Assembly (NCBI RefSeq): GCF_008274785.1
Contig: NZ_VTPU01000002.1
Span: 1 to 64,000, forward strand
DNA length: 64,000 nucleotides
Reading direction: 5' to 3'
Source: Halomonas eurihalina
GTDB taxonomy: Bacteria > Pseudomonadota > Gammaproteobacteria > Pseudomonadales > Halomonadaceae
Shown here: piece after piece, positions 18,234 through 26,765 of the stretch
Layout of the letters: every line of letters starts with the position of its first letter
Position numbering within the stretch: the first letter of the stretch is position 1
The notes under the pieces: generated by a model
The model's input: the letters and a program-made list of their open reading frames with translations, nothing else
The model's database searches: none
What the model was told of the DNA's origin: nothing
Program-made: the position numbers and the translations under genes

Positions 18234-19133
18234 GTGAGCTATAACCCCCCTTCGATGAAGTCGCTGATTGCCTTCGAGGCCACGGCTCGCCAGGGTTCGA
18301 TGACGGCGGCTGCCGACGAGGGATGCACTTCCCAACCGACGATTTCGCAACGTATTCGAGCGCTGGAAGAGAATCTCGGACTGCCGCTTTTCGATCGGCG
18401 GGGCGGGCGTCTCGTCCTGACTGTACAGGGTGAAAGCTTTTATCGAGAGATATCGCCCAGTCTCAAGACAATTCGCGAAGCTTGCGAGCGACTGATCCAG
18501 CATGGCGATCGGCCTGCACCATCCGTGGTGATCGCCGCTGGCTCGGGGTTCATGCACTTGTGGTTGCTGCCTCGCCTGCCAATGCTCAAACGCGCCTTCC
18601 CGGAACTGACCTTCAAGCTGATGCCGATCGACCGGGCCGACGCCCCGGAACTACAGGCCGCGGATATCGCCATTCGTTTCGGGCCTTACATGCCCCAGGA
18701 CGAGGGACGGTTGCTGGCCAGTGAAGCCGTTTTTCCCGTCTGCAGTCCCGATTACGCAGGCGAGCATGGCGTGAAGGGTGAGTTGACGGCATCGGATTTA
18801 GCGCGTGTGTCGTTGCTGCACCAGGACATCAAGGACCCGCGCTGGCTCGACTGGACACAGTGGTGCCGGCATGCCGGACTGAGCCTGACGCCCAGGGAGG
18901 ATATTTTCGCCTACCAGAACTATGCCTTGTTGCTGAACGCCGCACTTACCCACCAGGGCGTGGCACTGGGCTGGTCGATCCTCGTCGAGGACTATCTGGC
19001 GAGCGGGCAGTTGGTGGCGCTGTCTCCTCGCGTGACGCGCGAGGATTACGGCTATTGGCTCAGCGTCAAGCACCACCGCAGCGCGGTCATCGAACCGATC
19101 AGCGACTGGCTGCTCGATGTTGTCCAGCCGTAG
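18234..19133 (+). CDS. LysR regulator, GcvA-like, of the osmoprotectant block
   Basis: The 299-residue protein has a LysR winged helix (MTAAADEGCTSQPTISQRIRALE) and a GcvA/AmpR-like effector domain (ADIAIRFGPY is the typical subgroup phrase). I start at the GTG at 18234, which puts SMKSLIAFEATAR at the usual position, about 7 residues in. An upstream in-frame Met would add 23 atypical residues. The gene converges with tmpB, leaving 63 bases between stops. Position suggests control of tmpAB and perhaps of the SulP/BCCT and betC units. That is inference. Confidence 0.85.
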   Translation: MSYNPPSMKSLIAFEATARQGSMTAAADEGCTSQPTISQRIRALEENLGLPLFDRRGGRLVLTVQGESFYREISPSLKTIREACERLIQHGDRPAPSVVIAAGSGFMHLWLLPRLPMLKRAFPELTFKLMPIDRADAPELQAADIAIRFGPYMPQDEGRLLASEAVFPVCSPDYAGEHGVKGELTASDLARVSLLHQDIKDPRWLDWTQWCRHAGLSLTPREDIFAYQNYALLLNAALTHQGVALGWSILVEDYLASGQLVALSPRVTREDYGYWLSVKHHRSAVIEPISDWLLDVVQP

Positions 19134-19196
19134 GAGGGGCTCCGGTGGACGGGCGTCACGCGCCCCTGCGAGGAGGCTCGCGGGTGGGGGAGGCCA

Positions 19197-19784
19197 TCAT
19201 ATCGCCAACGGATGCTCCTCACCGATGACAGCAGGATCGAAGGGCGTGCGCGCGAACACCCGCCGCAGCATCGGTTCGAAGTGCTCGAGCGGAGGCGTGG
19301 GGTAGTCGGGATCGAAGGCGGCCTGATCATAGCGCTCGCAGAAGTCCACGCAGCTCTGATACCAGGGATGATCCCGGTAGCGGTCGCGCTCGTTCGGGTC
19401 ATCGCCGAAGTGGTGGGCATAATAGAATTTCTGGAACAGGCCATGGTGATGTACCACCCAGGTGACCTCGCCACGCACATAGGGACGGATGATCGCTGCG
19501 GCCAGCTGGGAGTGATTGTAGGGCGCCAGTTCGTCGCCGAGGTCGTGTAGCAGGGCGCCAATGATCATGTCCTCGTCGGCGCCGTCTGCCTCGGCGCGGG
19601 CGGCCGATTGCAGCGAATGTTCCAGCCGCGACACCCGGTAGCCGCTCAGACTGTTATCCAGATGACGCAGGGCACGGAGCAGGCGGTCTACTAGCCCCTG
19701 GTTGAATTCATCCTCCAGGCGCTCGAGAAAGACATACTCTTCCCGGGTGCCATCCTTCATCTGGCGGGATGTGACCTGTTCCAT
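19197..19784 (-). CDS. tmpB: HD-domain di-iron oxygenase, TmpB/PhnZ type
   Basis: The 195-residue HD-fold protein has the metal ligands in order: LEHSLQSA (His56), LLHDLGDE (His80, Asp81), PYNHSQ (His91), the HHH stretch at 112-114 and ERYDQAAFD (Asp153). Tyr49 in SGYRVS precedes the first ligand as in the PhnZ clamp. PhnZ and TmpB are mixed-valent di-iron oxygenases that cleave the C-P bond of a 1-hydroxyphosphonate. Its partner upstream, one base away, is a gamma-butyrobetaine-hydroxylase-like oxygenase, the exact TmpA-TmpB pairing. In that pathway TmpB makes glycine betaine and phosphate. A plain HD phosphohydrolase is the annotation it would usually get. Start chosen by a GAGGTT site. Confidence 0.78.
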   Translation of the reverse strand: MEQVTSRQMKDGTREEYVFLERLEDEFNQGLVDRLLRALRHLDNSLSGYRVSRLEHSLQSAARAEADGADEDMIIGALLHDLGDELAPYNHSQLAAAIIRPYVRGEVTWVVHHHGLFQKFYYAHHFGDDPNERDRYRDHPWYQSCVDFCERYDQAAFDPDYPTPPLEHFEPMLRRVFARTPFDPAVIGEEHPLAI

Positions 19785-19785
19785 T

Positions 19786-20919
19786 TCAGGCAACCTCCTC
19801 GATCGAATCACTGTGTTTCAAGAGGCTTGCGAAGCGCTCGCGCGGGCCGTCGGTGTCGAGGTAACACCCCTGCAGGTGGCGATGCCCCTCGTTGGTGTCG
19901 TAGCGAGTACGTCCGTGCAGGACACGACTGTTGTCGAACAACATCAACTCGCCTGCATCGAGGGGAAAACGCACCTCGTAGGCGGGGTCCGTCAGTAGCT
20001 CGCCGAGCCGCTGGCGTGCTCGGTGGAACAGTCGGGTCTGGGCATCGGAGAGCAGCGGCAGGGCATCCAGGCGTGGGCTGTAGTGAACCCCGGTTGGATG
20101 ACCGTCGTCATCGGTCTGGATCATGGTGCGATGGGTGACCAGTTCGGTCCCGGCATCGACGAAACGAAAGCGTACCGAGGTCGTCTTGAGCAGCTCATAG
20201 CCCTCCGGGGTTTCCTCGCGCAGCTGCTCGAGTACCTTGAGGCTGTCGGCGAGGGTCGAGAGCCCGCCGCTAGTCTCGTTGACCAGGCAGTGCAGGAGCT
20301 GGATGCCCGGTACCGGGCTGCGGTATGGGTTGTCCGTGTGGGGACCCAGAGCCACGCTGCGATACGCCAGGTCGTTGCCATTCGGCCGCGAGTAGACTTC
20401 GAAATAACGGCCGAAATTGGTTTCCTTCACATAGCCGTAGTGGCTGCCGACCTGGAGGATGCGCTCAGGGTCGGTCGGCACGCCGTGAAGGACGATATAG
20501 CCGTAGCGCAAGTAGGCGTCCAGCGAGGCCTGGAAGTAGGTCGGATCCTCGAGCACCCGGAGCCAGTCGAAGCGCACACGGCGTTGGTCGAGACTTGCAT
20601 CCCAGGGCTCGGCGTCGGGGAAGCGGCGGGTATCGTCCAGTTCATTGGCCAGTACGCGGAGATCATAGGTCTCGCGATGGCCATCACTGAATGCCAGGGC
20701 GACATGGTGTTCGTCGCATCGGGTCGCACTCTCGAGCGTCAGCCCCGCATCGATGGCGTGAGAGTCGAACAGGCGTTGCTGGGTCATCGCTTCCAGTTGA
20801 TCGGGCGCCTGGGTACGTTCACGCAGCCATAGTGGACTCATTTCCCATGATTGTTCCCCCTCGTTGATGACGACGGACGGGGGATGTTCATGAATGACGA
20901 ACGCATGGCGGGTGGACAT
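19786..20919 (-). CDS. tmpA: Fe(II)/2-oxoglutarate oxygenase, TmpA type (gamma-butyrobetaine hydroxylase-like)
   Basis: The 377-residue protein has the gamma-butyrobetaine hydroxylase layout: an N-terminal small domain with the SPLWLRER motif, then the double-stranded beta-helix with the iron ligands HTD (His194, Asp196) and a late His in SRVLHGRTRY. TmpA is a known misannotated member that hydroxylates 2-(trimethylammonio)ethylphosphonate, the first step before TmpB. Adjacent tmpB, choline sulfatase and a betaine/choline carrier all favour a quaternary-ammonium substrate. Carnitine synthesis remains an alternative, but no other carnitine gene is seen. The gene is divergent from the SulP operon, and the 47-bp element at 21081 lies in the shared gap. 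Confidence 0.78.
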   Translation of the reverse strand: MSTRHAFVIHEHPPSVVINEGEQSWEMSPLWLRERTQAPDQLEAMTQQRLFDSHAIDAGLTLESATRCDEHHVALAFSDGHRETYDLRVLANELDDTRRFPDAEPWDASLDQRRVRFDWLRVLEDPTYFQASLDAYLRYGYIVLHGVPTDPERILQVGSHYGYVKETNFGRYFEVYSRPNGNDLAYRSVALGPHTDNPYRSPVPGIQLLHCLVNETSGGLSTLADSLKVLEQLREETPEGYELLKTTSVRFRFVDAGTELVTHRTMIQTDDDGHPTGVHYSPRLDALPLLSDAQTRLFHRARQRLGELLTDPAYEVRFPLDAGELMLFDNSRVLHGRTRYDTNEGHRHLQGCYLDTDGPRERFASLLKHSDSIEEVA

Positions 20920-21080
20920 GTCGGTCTTCCTCGTTTGGCTGTGGTCAGCACGCTGGCGATCGCCGACAGGGTGACGAGTGAATGGCCAACCGAGTAGAGC
21001 CTTCCGCTTATGCCTTGGTATTCATTTTTCTTATACCCGCCCGGGATGCGCTTCGAGAGTCGCAGAAGGGCGTATTTCCC

Positions 21081-21127
21081 AGGCCAATGTGAGCTTGGGC
21101 TCAGGGGGCAAATAAATCGTTGGTCTG
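21081..21127 (+). promoter_or_regulatory. 47-bp element shared by the SulP/BCCT operon and betC leaders
   Basis: These 47 bases recur as an inverted copy at 26530-26576 with only two mismatches. In both places the element reads toward the downstream gene and ends about 87 bases before its start codon. The rest of the two leaders is also alike, including the ribosome site AGGGAGGTTT. It contains GGGCTCAGGGGGCAAATAAA. It is probably a promoter plus operator, perhaps for BetI or the nearby LysR protein. Confidence 0.75.
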
Positions 21128-21215
21128 TTGGCGACAAGGACGTCATGGTGCGGAGACCTAAGACGACCAGACGGGCTGCTTCAATGTTGGCAATCCCCGC
21201 CAGGGAGGTTTCTCC

Positions 21216-21446
21216 ATGACGCAACCCCATACAGGGACAGGCCGGCGGTTTCTCGGCTCGCCATTCGATGCAGTAGGGCAGCACCTGCTGCATCGAATGG
21301 ATTACGCGACCGCCCGGACGAGCGAGCCGTTGCATGATGAAAGCGCTACGCGTTGGCATGTCGGCAGGCGCCTGCCGGATGCCATCGTGCCGGATGATCT
21401 CGCGCGATGTGCACGTGGCCCGGAACGTAGTCCGGAGACGCCATGA
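21216..21446 (+). CDS. Small leader-type protein coupled to the SulP transporter
   Basis: A 76-residue hypothetical protein begins after a strong ribosome site (AGGGAGG, 6 bases before ATG), and its stop overlaps the SulP start in ATGA. That spacing argues for real translation and coupling. The first residues MTQPH resemble the MTRPN start of choline sulfatase, and the leader is paralogous to the betC leader, so the ORF could have arisen when the betC promoter region was copied. The composition is polar and rich in Arg, His and Pro with no membrane segment. I recognise no family. Confidence 0.55.
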   Translation: MTQPHTGTGRRFLGSPFDAVGQHLLHRMDYATARTSEPLHDESATRWHVGRRLPDAIVPDDLARCARGPERSPETP

Positions 21447-23089
21447 TGACGTCGCCACCCCGCGCGCGTCAGCCGGCCGCGCTGCGGCGCTGGTTGCCGT
21501 TTCTCCACTGGCTGCCGCAGCAGACGCCACGCTCACTGCGCGTCGATGCCATCGCGGGATTGACCGGCGCTGTACTGGTGTTGCCCCAGGGGGTCGCCTA
21601 TGCACTGCTGGCCGGTCTGCCTCCGGAATATGGCCTTTATGCGGCCATCGTGCCCGTCATCCTGGCGGCTCTGTTTGGCTCGTCCCGACAGATGGTCAGC
21701 GGCCCCGTGGCCGCGTTGTCGATCGCGCTCTTTTCTACCTTGCAGCCTTTTGCCGACGCCGGCACCAGCGAATTCATCACGCTGGCGATGACGCTGACGT
21801 TTCTGGCCGGTGCCTTTCAGTTGCTGTTGGGCCTGGCGCGTCTGGGGGCGCTGGTAGAACTGGTGTCGCACTCGGTGATCACGGGGTTTACGGCGGGGGC
21901 TGCGCTGATTATCGCGGCCAGCCAGTTGCCTCATGCGCTGGGGCTGACGCATATCGAAAGTGGCAACTTTCTCGCCATCTGGCCGCAGTTGATCGCTCAC
22001 TTCGAGGCGATACAGCCCATGGCTCTGTTCATCACGGGGTTTACCGTCATTACCTGCTTGGCGTTTCAGCGCTGGCTGCCGCGCTGGCCGGGCATGATCG
22101 TGGCGATCGTGGCGGCCACGTTGCTGGTGGCCTGGCTGGATCCGAGCGGTGACGCCGTCCAGCGCGTCACGACCGTCCAGGCCGGGTTGCCTCCGTTATC
22201 GACGCCCGATCTTTCCCTGGACAATCTGCGCTTGCTGACACCAGGCGCCATCGCGCTGGGCTTGCTCGGGCTGGTTCAAGCGGTAGCCATCTCCCGGGCC
22301 ATCGCGGCCAGTACCGGCCAGCGCCTCGACAATAATCAGGAATTCATCGGTCAGGGGCTATCCAACCTGGGCGGGGCCTTCTTTTCCGGTTATGTCTCTT
22401 CGGGGTCCCTGACGCGCTCGGGGCTCAATGCCAGCGCGGGGGCTTGCTCGCCCTTGGCTGCTCTGTTCTCGGCGTTGTTTCTGATACCGATTCTGCTGGT
22501 GGCGGCTCCGCTGCTGCAGCACGTGCCGATGCCCGCCATCTCGGGCCAGTTATTGCTGGTCGCCTTCAAGCTGGTCGACCGAAAAAGCATTCGCGAGGCA
22601 CTGACGCTCAGCCGTTCGGAAGCCACGGTGTTGCTGATCACCTTTTTCAGCACGCTGCTGCTGGCGCTGGAATTCGCGATCTACCTGGGCGTGCTGGCCT
22701 CGTTGATCTTGTATCTGCGCCGCACGACTCGGCCACCGGTGGTGGAAAGTGACCTGTCCCAGGCGCCGTTGACCATCCAGCAAGTCGTGGAAGCGCCGTA
22801 CTGCGATGTCGTCAGGATCGATGGCTCCCTGTTCTTCGGCGCCTGCGACTCGATCGGGCGCAGGCTGGAACGTTTCGAACAACCCGATCTGGTGATCCTG
22901 GCGGCGGGCATCAACTTCATCGATCTCAGCGGTATCCATCTTCTGCAGCGCCAGGCGCGCCGCTGCCATGCCCGGGGCGGCAAGCTGCACCTGGCCTGGA
23001 CGAAACCCAGTGTCGTCGCCCGCCTGCAGCGCTTGGGGCTGGTCGATGGCGCTCAACAAGGCGGGCCGCTCGTGGCCATCACCATGTGA
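21443..23089 (+). CDS. SulP-family anion transporter with STAS domain
   Basis: The 548-residue protein has the SulP membrane domain with about 12 to 14 segments and the signatures PQGVAYALLAGLPPEYGLYA and AISRAIAASTGQ, plus a C-terminal cytoplasmic STAS domain (LFFGACDSIGRRL, INFIDLSGIHLL). SulP proteins carry sulfate, bicarbonate or other oxyanions. Next to a choline sulfatase the obvious job is moving sulfate released from choline-O-sulfate, but direction and substrate are inferred. It is coupled to a small upstream ORF by ATGA and is followed by the BCCT gene after 43 bases. Confidence 0.87.
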   Translation: MMTSPPRARQPAALRRWLPFLHWLPQQTPRSLRVDAIAGLTGAVLVLPQGVAYALLAGLPPEYGLYAAIVPVILAALFGSSRQMVSGPVAALSIALFSTLQPFADAGTSEFITLAMTLTFLAGAFQLLLGLARLGALVELVSHSVITGFTAGAALIIAASQLPHALGLTHIESGNFLAIWPQLIAHFEAIQPMALFITGFTVITCLAFQRWLPRWPGMIVAIVAATLLVAWLDPSGDAVQRVTTVQAGLPPLSTPDLSLDNLRLLTPGAIALGLLGLVQAVAISRAIAASTGQRLDNNQEFIGQGLSNLGGAFFSGYVSSGSLTRSGLNASAGACSPLAALFSALFLIPILLVAAPLLQHVPMPAISGQLLLVAFKLVDRKSIREALTLSRSEATVLLITFFSTLLLALEFAIYLGVLASLILYLRRTTRPPVVESDLSQAPLTIQQVVEAPYCDVVRIDGSLFFGACDSIGRRLERFEQPDLVILAAGINFIDLSGIHLLQRQARRCHARGGKLHLAWTKPSVVARLQRLGLVDGAQQGGPLVAITM

Positions 23090-23132
23090 CAACAACGACA
23101 ACACTATCATTACAACAAGGAGAGGGTATTTT

Positions 23133-24785
23133 ATGGGCTTCTCGAATAGACGGGCGCCGGGAGCGGCGTACGACGATAACGACATGCATACGGATTATGT
23201 GGTCGGACAGGACAACATCGAAGGACATCTGGGGCCTATCGGCTTTGACATCCATAACCGGGTCTTCGTCGTCTCCGCACTCGCCTCGGTGATCTTCATC
23301 GTGCTGACCCTGATGTTCCCGGAGCGGGCCGGGGAACTCTTCCAGTCCCTGGTCAGCTTCTCGACGAGCACCCTGGACTGGTACTTCATGATCCTGGTGG
23401 ATTTCTTCATCGTGTTCTGCCTGGCCCTGGTCGTGCTGCCCCATGGCAAGGTGAGGTTGGGCGGCCCGGATGCCCGACCGGAACACGGCTACCTGTCATG
23501 GTTCGCGTTGCTGTTCACCGCGGGCATCGGGATCGCCCTGCTGTTCTTCAGCGTGCTGGAGCCGGTGTATCACGCCAATGTCTCTTCGCCATTGGGCACG
23601 CCTTCGCCCTTTGGTGCCGATGGCGTGCTGAACCGGTCGGCGATTCCCGAAGCCACCGCCATGGGATTGGCGGGCACGTTTCTGCATTGGGGGCTGCATG
23701 GCTGGGCCGTGTACGCAGTGATGGCGCTTGCGCTGGCCATCTTCACCTATAACAAGGGACTGCCGTTTTCCATTCGCTCGGTCTTCTTTCCCATCCTGGG
23801 GGACCGTGTCTGGGGCTGGTGGGGGCACGCGATCGATATCCTGGCGGTGTTTTCCACCTTGTTCGGCCTGGCCACGGCGCTCGGGCTGGGCGCCAAGCAG
23901 GCCAACGCGGGGATGAATTTTGTCTTTGGCCTGGAGGTCAATACCACGACCCAGGTCATCGTCATTGCACTCGTCACGGCAGTGGCGCTGGTGTCAGTAT
24001 GGCGCGGCCTGGAAGGGGGCGTGAAGCGACTCTCCGAACTCAACATGGGCGCGGCTGTGCTGTTCTTCATCTTCGTGCTGCTGGCTGGCCCGACCCTGGT
24101 GGCGCTCAGCGGCATGTGGTCGGGGATGACGCATTATGTGACGGAGTTCATTCCGCTCTCGGCGCCCTTTGGTCGTGACGATGATGCCTATCGCCAGGCC
24201 TGGTCGGTCTTTTACTGGGCGTGGTGGGTCAGTTGGGCACCTTTCGTCGGCATGTTCGTCGCTCGTGTATCCCGGGGGCGTACCGTGCGCGAATTCGTGC
24301 TCTGCGTACTGATCGTGCCCAGCCTGTTCATCTTCATCTGGATGGGCGTGTTCGGCAGTACGGCGCTGGACCAGCTTTATGCCGATCCTGGCGTCAGTCT
24401 GGTCAAGGAATACGTGATCGATAACTACCGCCCCGAACTGGCCCTGTTCGGCATGCTCAATGAGCTGCCGTTGACCGGCTTGATGTCGACGCTGGGGATC
24501 ATCCTGGCGCTGATCTTCTTCGTGACGTCCTCGGATTCCGGCTCGCTGGTGATCGATACCATCACCGCCGGCGGCAAGATCGATGCACCGCGGCCCCAGC
24601 GCATGTTCTGGGCCACGGTGGAGGGGCTGATTGCCATCGTGCTGTTGATTGGCGGCGGGCTGTCGGCGCTGCAGGCGGGCGTCACCGCGACGGCCATCCC
24701 GTTTTCCCTCGTGATGCTGCTGATGTGCTACTCCATCATCAAGGGCCTGAACGGCGAGCTGCGTCGCATGCGCAACGGAAGGTGA
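23133..24785 (+). CDS. betT: BCCT-family betaine/choline transporter
   Basis: This 550-residue carrier has 12 predicted membrane segments and the BCCT signatures WGLHGWAVYA and the tryptophan-rich SVFYWAWWVSWAPFVGMFVARVSRGRT. Family members bring in choline, glycine betaine or related compounds with sodium or protons. The C terminus is short, unlike the 670-residue BetT of E. coli with its osmosensory tail, so betaine, choline or choline sulfate are all possible. A ribosome site AAGGAGAGG precedes the ATG at 23133. An upstream in-frame extension runs through the SulP gene and is not real. A terminator follows at once. Confidence 0.85.
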   Translation: MGFSNRRAPGAAYDDNDMHTDYVVGQDNIEGHLGPIGFDIHNRVFVVSALASVIFIVLTLMFPERAGELFQSLVSFSTSTLDWYFMILVDFFIVFCLALVVLPHGKVRLGGPDARPEHGYLSWFALLFTAGIGIALLFFSVLEPVYHANVSSPLGTPSPFGADGVLNRSAIPEATAMGLAGTFLHWGLHGWAVYAVMALALAIFTYNKGLPFSIRSVFFPILGDRVWGWWGHAIDILAVFSTLFGLATALGLGAKQANAGMNFVFGLEVNTTTQVIVIALVTAVALVSVWRGLEGGVKRLSELNMGAAVLFFIFVLLAGPTLVALSGMWSGMTHYVTEFIPLSAPFGRDDDAYRQAWSVFYWAWWVSWAPFVGMFVARVSRGRTVREFVLCVLIVPSLFIFIWMGVFGSTALDQLYADPGVSLVKEYVIDNYRPELALFGMLNELPLTGLMSTLGIILALIFFVTSSDSGSLVIDTITAGGKIDAPRPQRMFWATVEGLIAIVLLIGGGLSALQAGVTATAIPFSLVMLLMCYSIIKGLNGELRRMRNGR

Positions 24786-24790
24786 TGTGA

Positions 24791-24834
24791 CGCCCCTTTT
24801 GCCGGGTGGCAACGTCCGGCAAAGGGGGCTTTTG
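24791..24834 (+). terminator. Terminator of the SulP-BCCT operon
   Basis: Arms GCCCCTTTTGCCGG and CCGGCAAAGGGGGC form a long stem followed by TTTTGC six bases after the BCCT stop. Confidence 0.85.
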
Positions 24835-24848
24835 CTATCCCGCACGAC

Positions 24849-24884
24849 AAAAAACGCCCGTACCAGGCTGGTACGGGCGTTTGC
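24849..24884 (-). terminator. Terminator of betC
   Basis: A perfect stem with arms AACGCCCGTACCA and TGGTACGGGCGTT is followed on the minus strand by T6. It faces the betC gene and lies back to back with the terminator of the converging operon. Confidence 0.9.
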
Positions 24885-24927
24885 ATTGCTTGCCGATTCG
24901 GCTCAGACGAGGTAATTCATCATCGTC

Positions 24928-26442
24928 TCACTCGCCGCGGGGATAACGCTGGGCTTCCTCGACCTCGTTGAGGTCCATGTGATTACGCATGTAACGCTCG
25001 GAAGCGTCCTGCAGCGGTTGATAGTCCCACGGATAGTAGTGGCCATTGCGCAGGGCCTCGTAGACGATCAGGCGCTGAGCCTGGGAGGCGCGCACGTCGG
25101 CATCGAAGGCCTTCATGTCCCAGCGCTCGTGCACCTTGGCCTGATATTCGGCCAGTACCTCGGCATAGTCGGGATGCTCCGCCAGATTGTGCTGCTCCAG
25201 CGGGTCGGCCTCCATGTCAAACAGCTGGGGCGGGTCGATCTCGCAGTAGTTGAATTTCCACTTGCCCTCGCGGATGGTCACGATCGGCGAATAGCTGGCC
25301 TCGGCGGCGTATTCCATGTACACCGGGGCGTCGCGCTTCTCGCCTCGGGTCAGGGGCAACAGCGACTGGCCATCGGTATAGGGGGCGATCGATGACAGGT
25401 CGATTCCCACCAGGTCGGCGATGGTGGTGTTGATGTCGATGATCGACACCGGGTCCTCGACATTGCGCGGTTCGATCCCGGGAGCGGACAGCATCAGCGG
25501 CACGCGCGACGAGCCTTCATAGGGGCTCATCTTGAACCAGAGCCCCTTCTCGCCAAGCATGTCGCCGTGGTCGGCGCAGACCACGATGATGGTGTTGTCG
25601 AGCATGCGGGTGCGCTCGAGCACGTCCATGATGCCGCCGATCTTGTCGTCGACATAGGAGATGTTGGCGAAATAGCCCTGGCGGGCGTTGCGCACGTCCT
25701 GGGGCTGGATATCAAACTTGGTGTAGTCGTTGGCCTCGAAGATCCGCTGGGAGTGCGGGTCCAGTTCATCGAAGGACACGGCGCCTTGCTGCGGCTCGAG
25801 ATGCTCGCAGTCGTTATACAGGTCCCAGTACTTGCGACGCGCCACATAAGGGTCGTGCGGGTGGGTGAAGCTGACACACAGCGCCCAGGGACGCCCGTCA
25901 TGACCGCGCGACAGATCGTACAGTTTCTGCTCGGCATGGAAGGCGACCTCGTCGTCGTATTCCATCTGGTTGGAGATCTCGGCGACGCCGGCCCCGGTCA
26001 CCGAGCCCAGGTTGTGGTACCACCAGTCGATGCGCTCGCCCGGCTTGGTGTAGTCCGGCGTCCAGCCGAAATCGGCCGGATAGACATCGGTGGTCAGGCG
26101 GGTCTCGAAGCCGTGGAGCTGGTCGGGGCCGACGAAGTGCATCTTGCCCGACAGGCAGGTGGAGTAGCCGGCGCGGCGCAGGTGATGCGCCCAGGTCGGC
26201 ACGCTGGAGGGAAATTCCGCGGCGTTGTCGTATACCCCGGTACGGCTCGGGAGCTGGCTCGACATAAAGGCGGCCCGCCCCGGTGCGCACAGATAGCTCG
26301 GCGTATAGGCGTTGTTGAAGTTGACCGAGCGCTTGGCCAGTTTCTTGAGGTTGGGGGCATGTAGGAAGTCGGCGGGACCATTCTCGAACAGCGTGCCGTT
26401 GAGCTGGTCGGCCATCAGGACCAATACGTTGGGTCGTGTCAT
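24928..26442 (-). CDS. betC: Choline sulfatase
   Basis: The 504-residue enzyme is a type I sulfatase. The formylglycine motif reads LCAPGRAAFMSS, with Cys at about residue 54 as the modified residue, and the metal ligands are in LMADQ near the N terminus and in VVCADHGDMLGEKGLW. BetC hydrolyses choline-O-sulfate to choline, which Halomonas-like organisms oxidise to glycine betaine. The C-terminal region LRNGHYYPWDYQPLQDASERY is the BetC-specific tail. The start at 26442 has an AGGGAGG site. An earlier in-frame start would add 23 residues. It lies convergent with the SulP-BCCT operon and shares its leader element. Confidence 0.92.
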   Translation of the reverse strand: MTRPNVLVLMADQLNGTLFENGPADFLHAPNLKKLAKRSVNFNNAYTPSYLCAPGRAAFMSSQLPSRTGVYDNAAEFPSSVPTWAHHLRRAGYSTCLSGKMHFVGPDQLHGFETRLTTDVYPADFGWTPDYTKPGERIDWWYHNLGSVTGAGVAEISNQMEYDDEVAFHAEQKLYDLSRGHDGRPWALCVSFTHPHDPYVARRKYWDLYNDCEHLEPQQGAVSFDELDPHSQRIFEANDYTKFDIQPQDVRNARQGYFANISYVDDKIGGIMDVLERTRMLDNTIIVVCADHGDMLGEKGLWFKMSPYEGSSRVPLMLSAPGIEPRNVEDPVSIIDINTTIADLVGIDLSSIAPYTDGQSLLPLTRGEKRDAPVYMEYAAEASYSPIVTIREGKWKFNYCEIDPPQLFDMEADPLEQHNLAEHPDYAEVLAEYQAKVHERWDMKAFDADVRASQAQRLIVYEALRNGHYYPWDYQPLQDASERYMRNHMDLNEVEEAQRYPRGE

Positions 26443-26529
26443 GGGAAAACCTCCCTGGAGAGTATTGTTGGTGTCGAAGCTGCGGAAAGGAGCGTCTTCG
26501 TCCCCGTACAATGACGCGCCCGGAGGCAG

Positions 26530-26576
26530 CAGACCAACGATTTATTTGCCCCCTGAGCCCAAACTCACGTTGGCCT
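26530..26576 (-). promoter_or_regulatory. 47-bp element upstream of betC
   Basis: The inverted partner of 21081-21127, 45 of 47 bases identical, placed 87 bases before the betC ATG. Relative to the gene it has the same orientation and distance as the first copy, so it looks like a shared promoter/operator and not like the ends of a transposon. Confidence 0.75.
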
Positions 26577-26629
26577 TTGGGAGGGGCGATGATGACTGAA
26601 CCGTCCCGGTTTTCTCGGGGCATTCCAGA

Positions 26630-26765
26630 GTCAGGCCGCCTTCCTGGTCTGATCCTGTTGCTCATAATACAGCGCTTCTCGCTCGGTCGGCGGCATGTGG
26701 CCGATCGGCTCCAGTAGCCGCCGGTGATTGAACCAGTCGACCCAGCGAACTCAACGGCTTCCAAG
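26630..26765 (-). pseudogene. IS3-family orfB remnant (C-terminal end)
   Basis: About 45 codons of transposase remain, coding EAVEFA, WFNHRRLLEPIGHMPPTEREALYYEQQ and then a stop. It is a diverged relative of the IS3 element at 30477-31746. It marks the chromosomal edge of the ICE region and cuts off parA. Confidence 0.8.

Noticed and set aside
21081..26576. The inverted 47-bp pair as ends of a composite transposon
   Set aside because: No transposase lies between or beside the copies, the copies extend into matching gene leaders, and each sits at a fixed distance before a start codon. A shared regulatory element is simpler.
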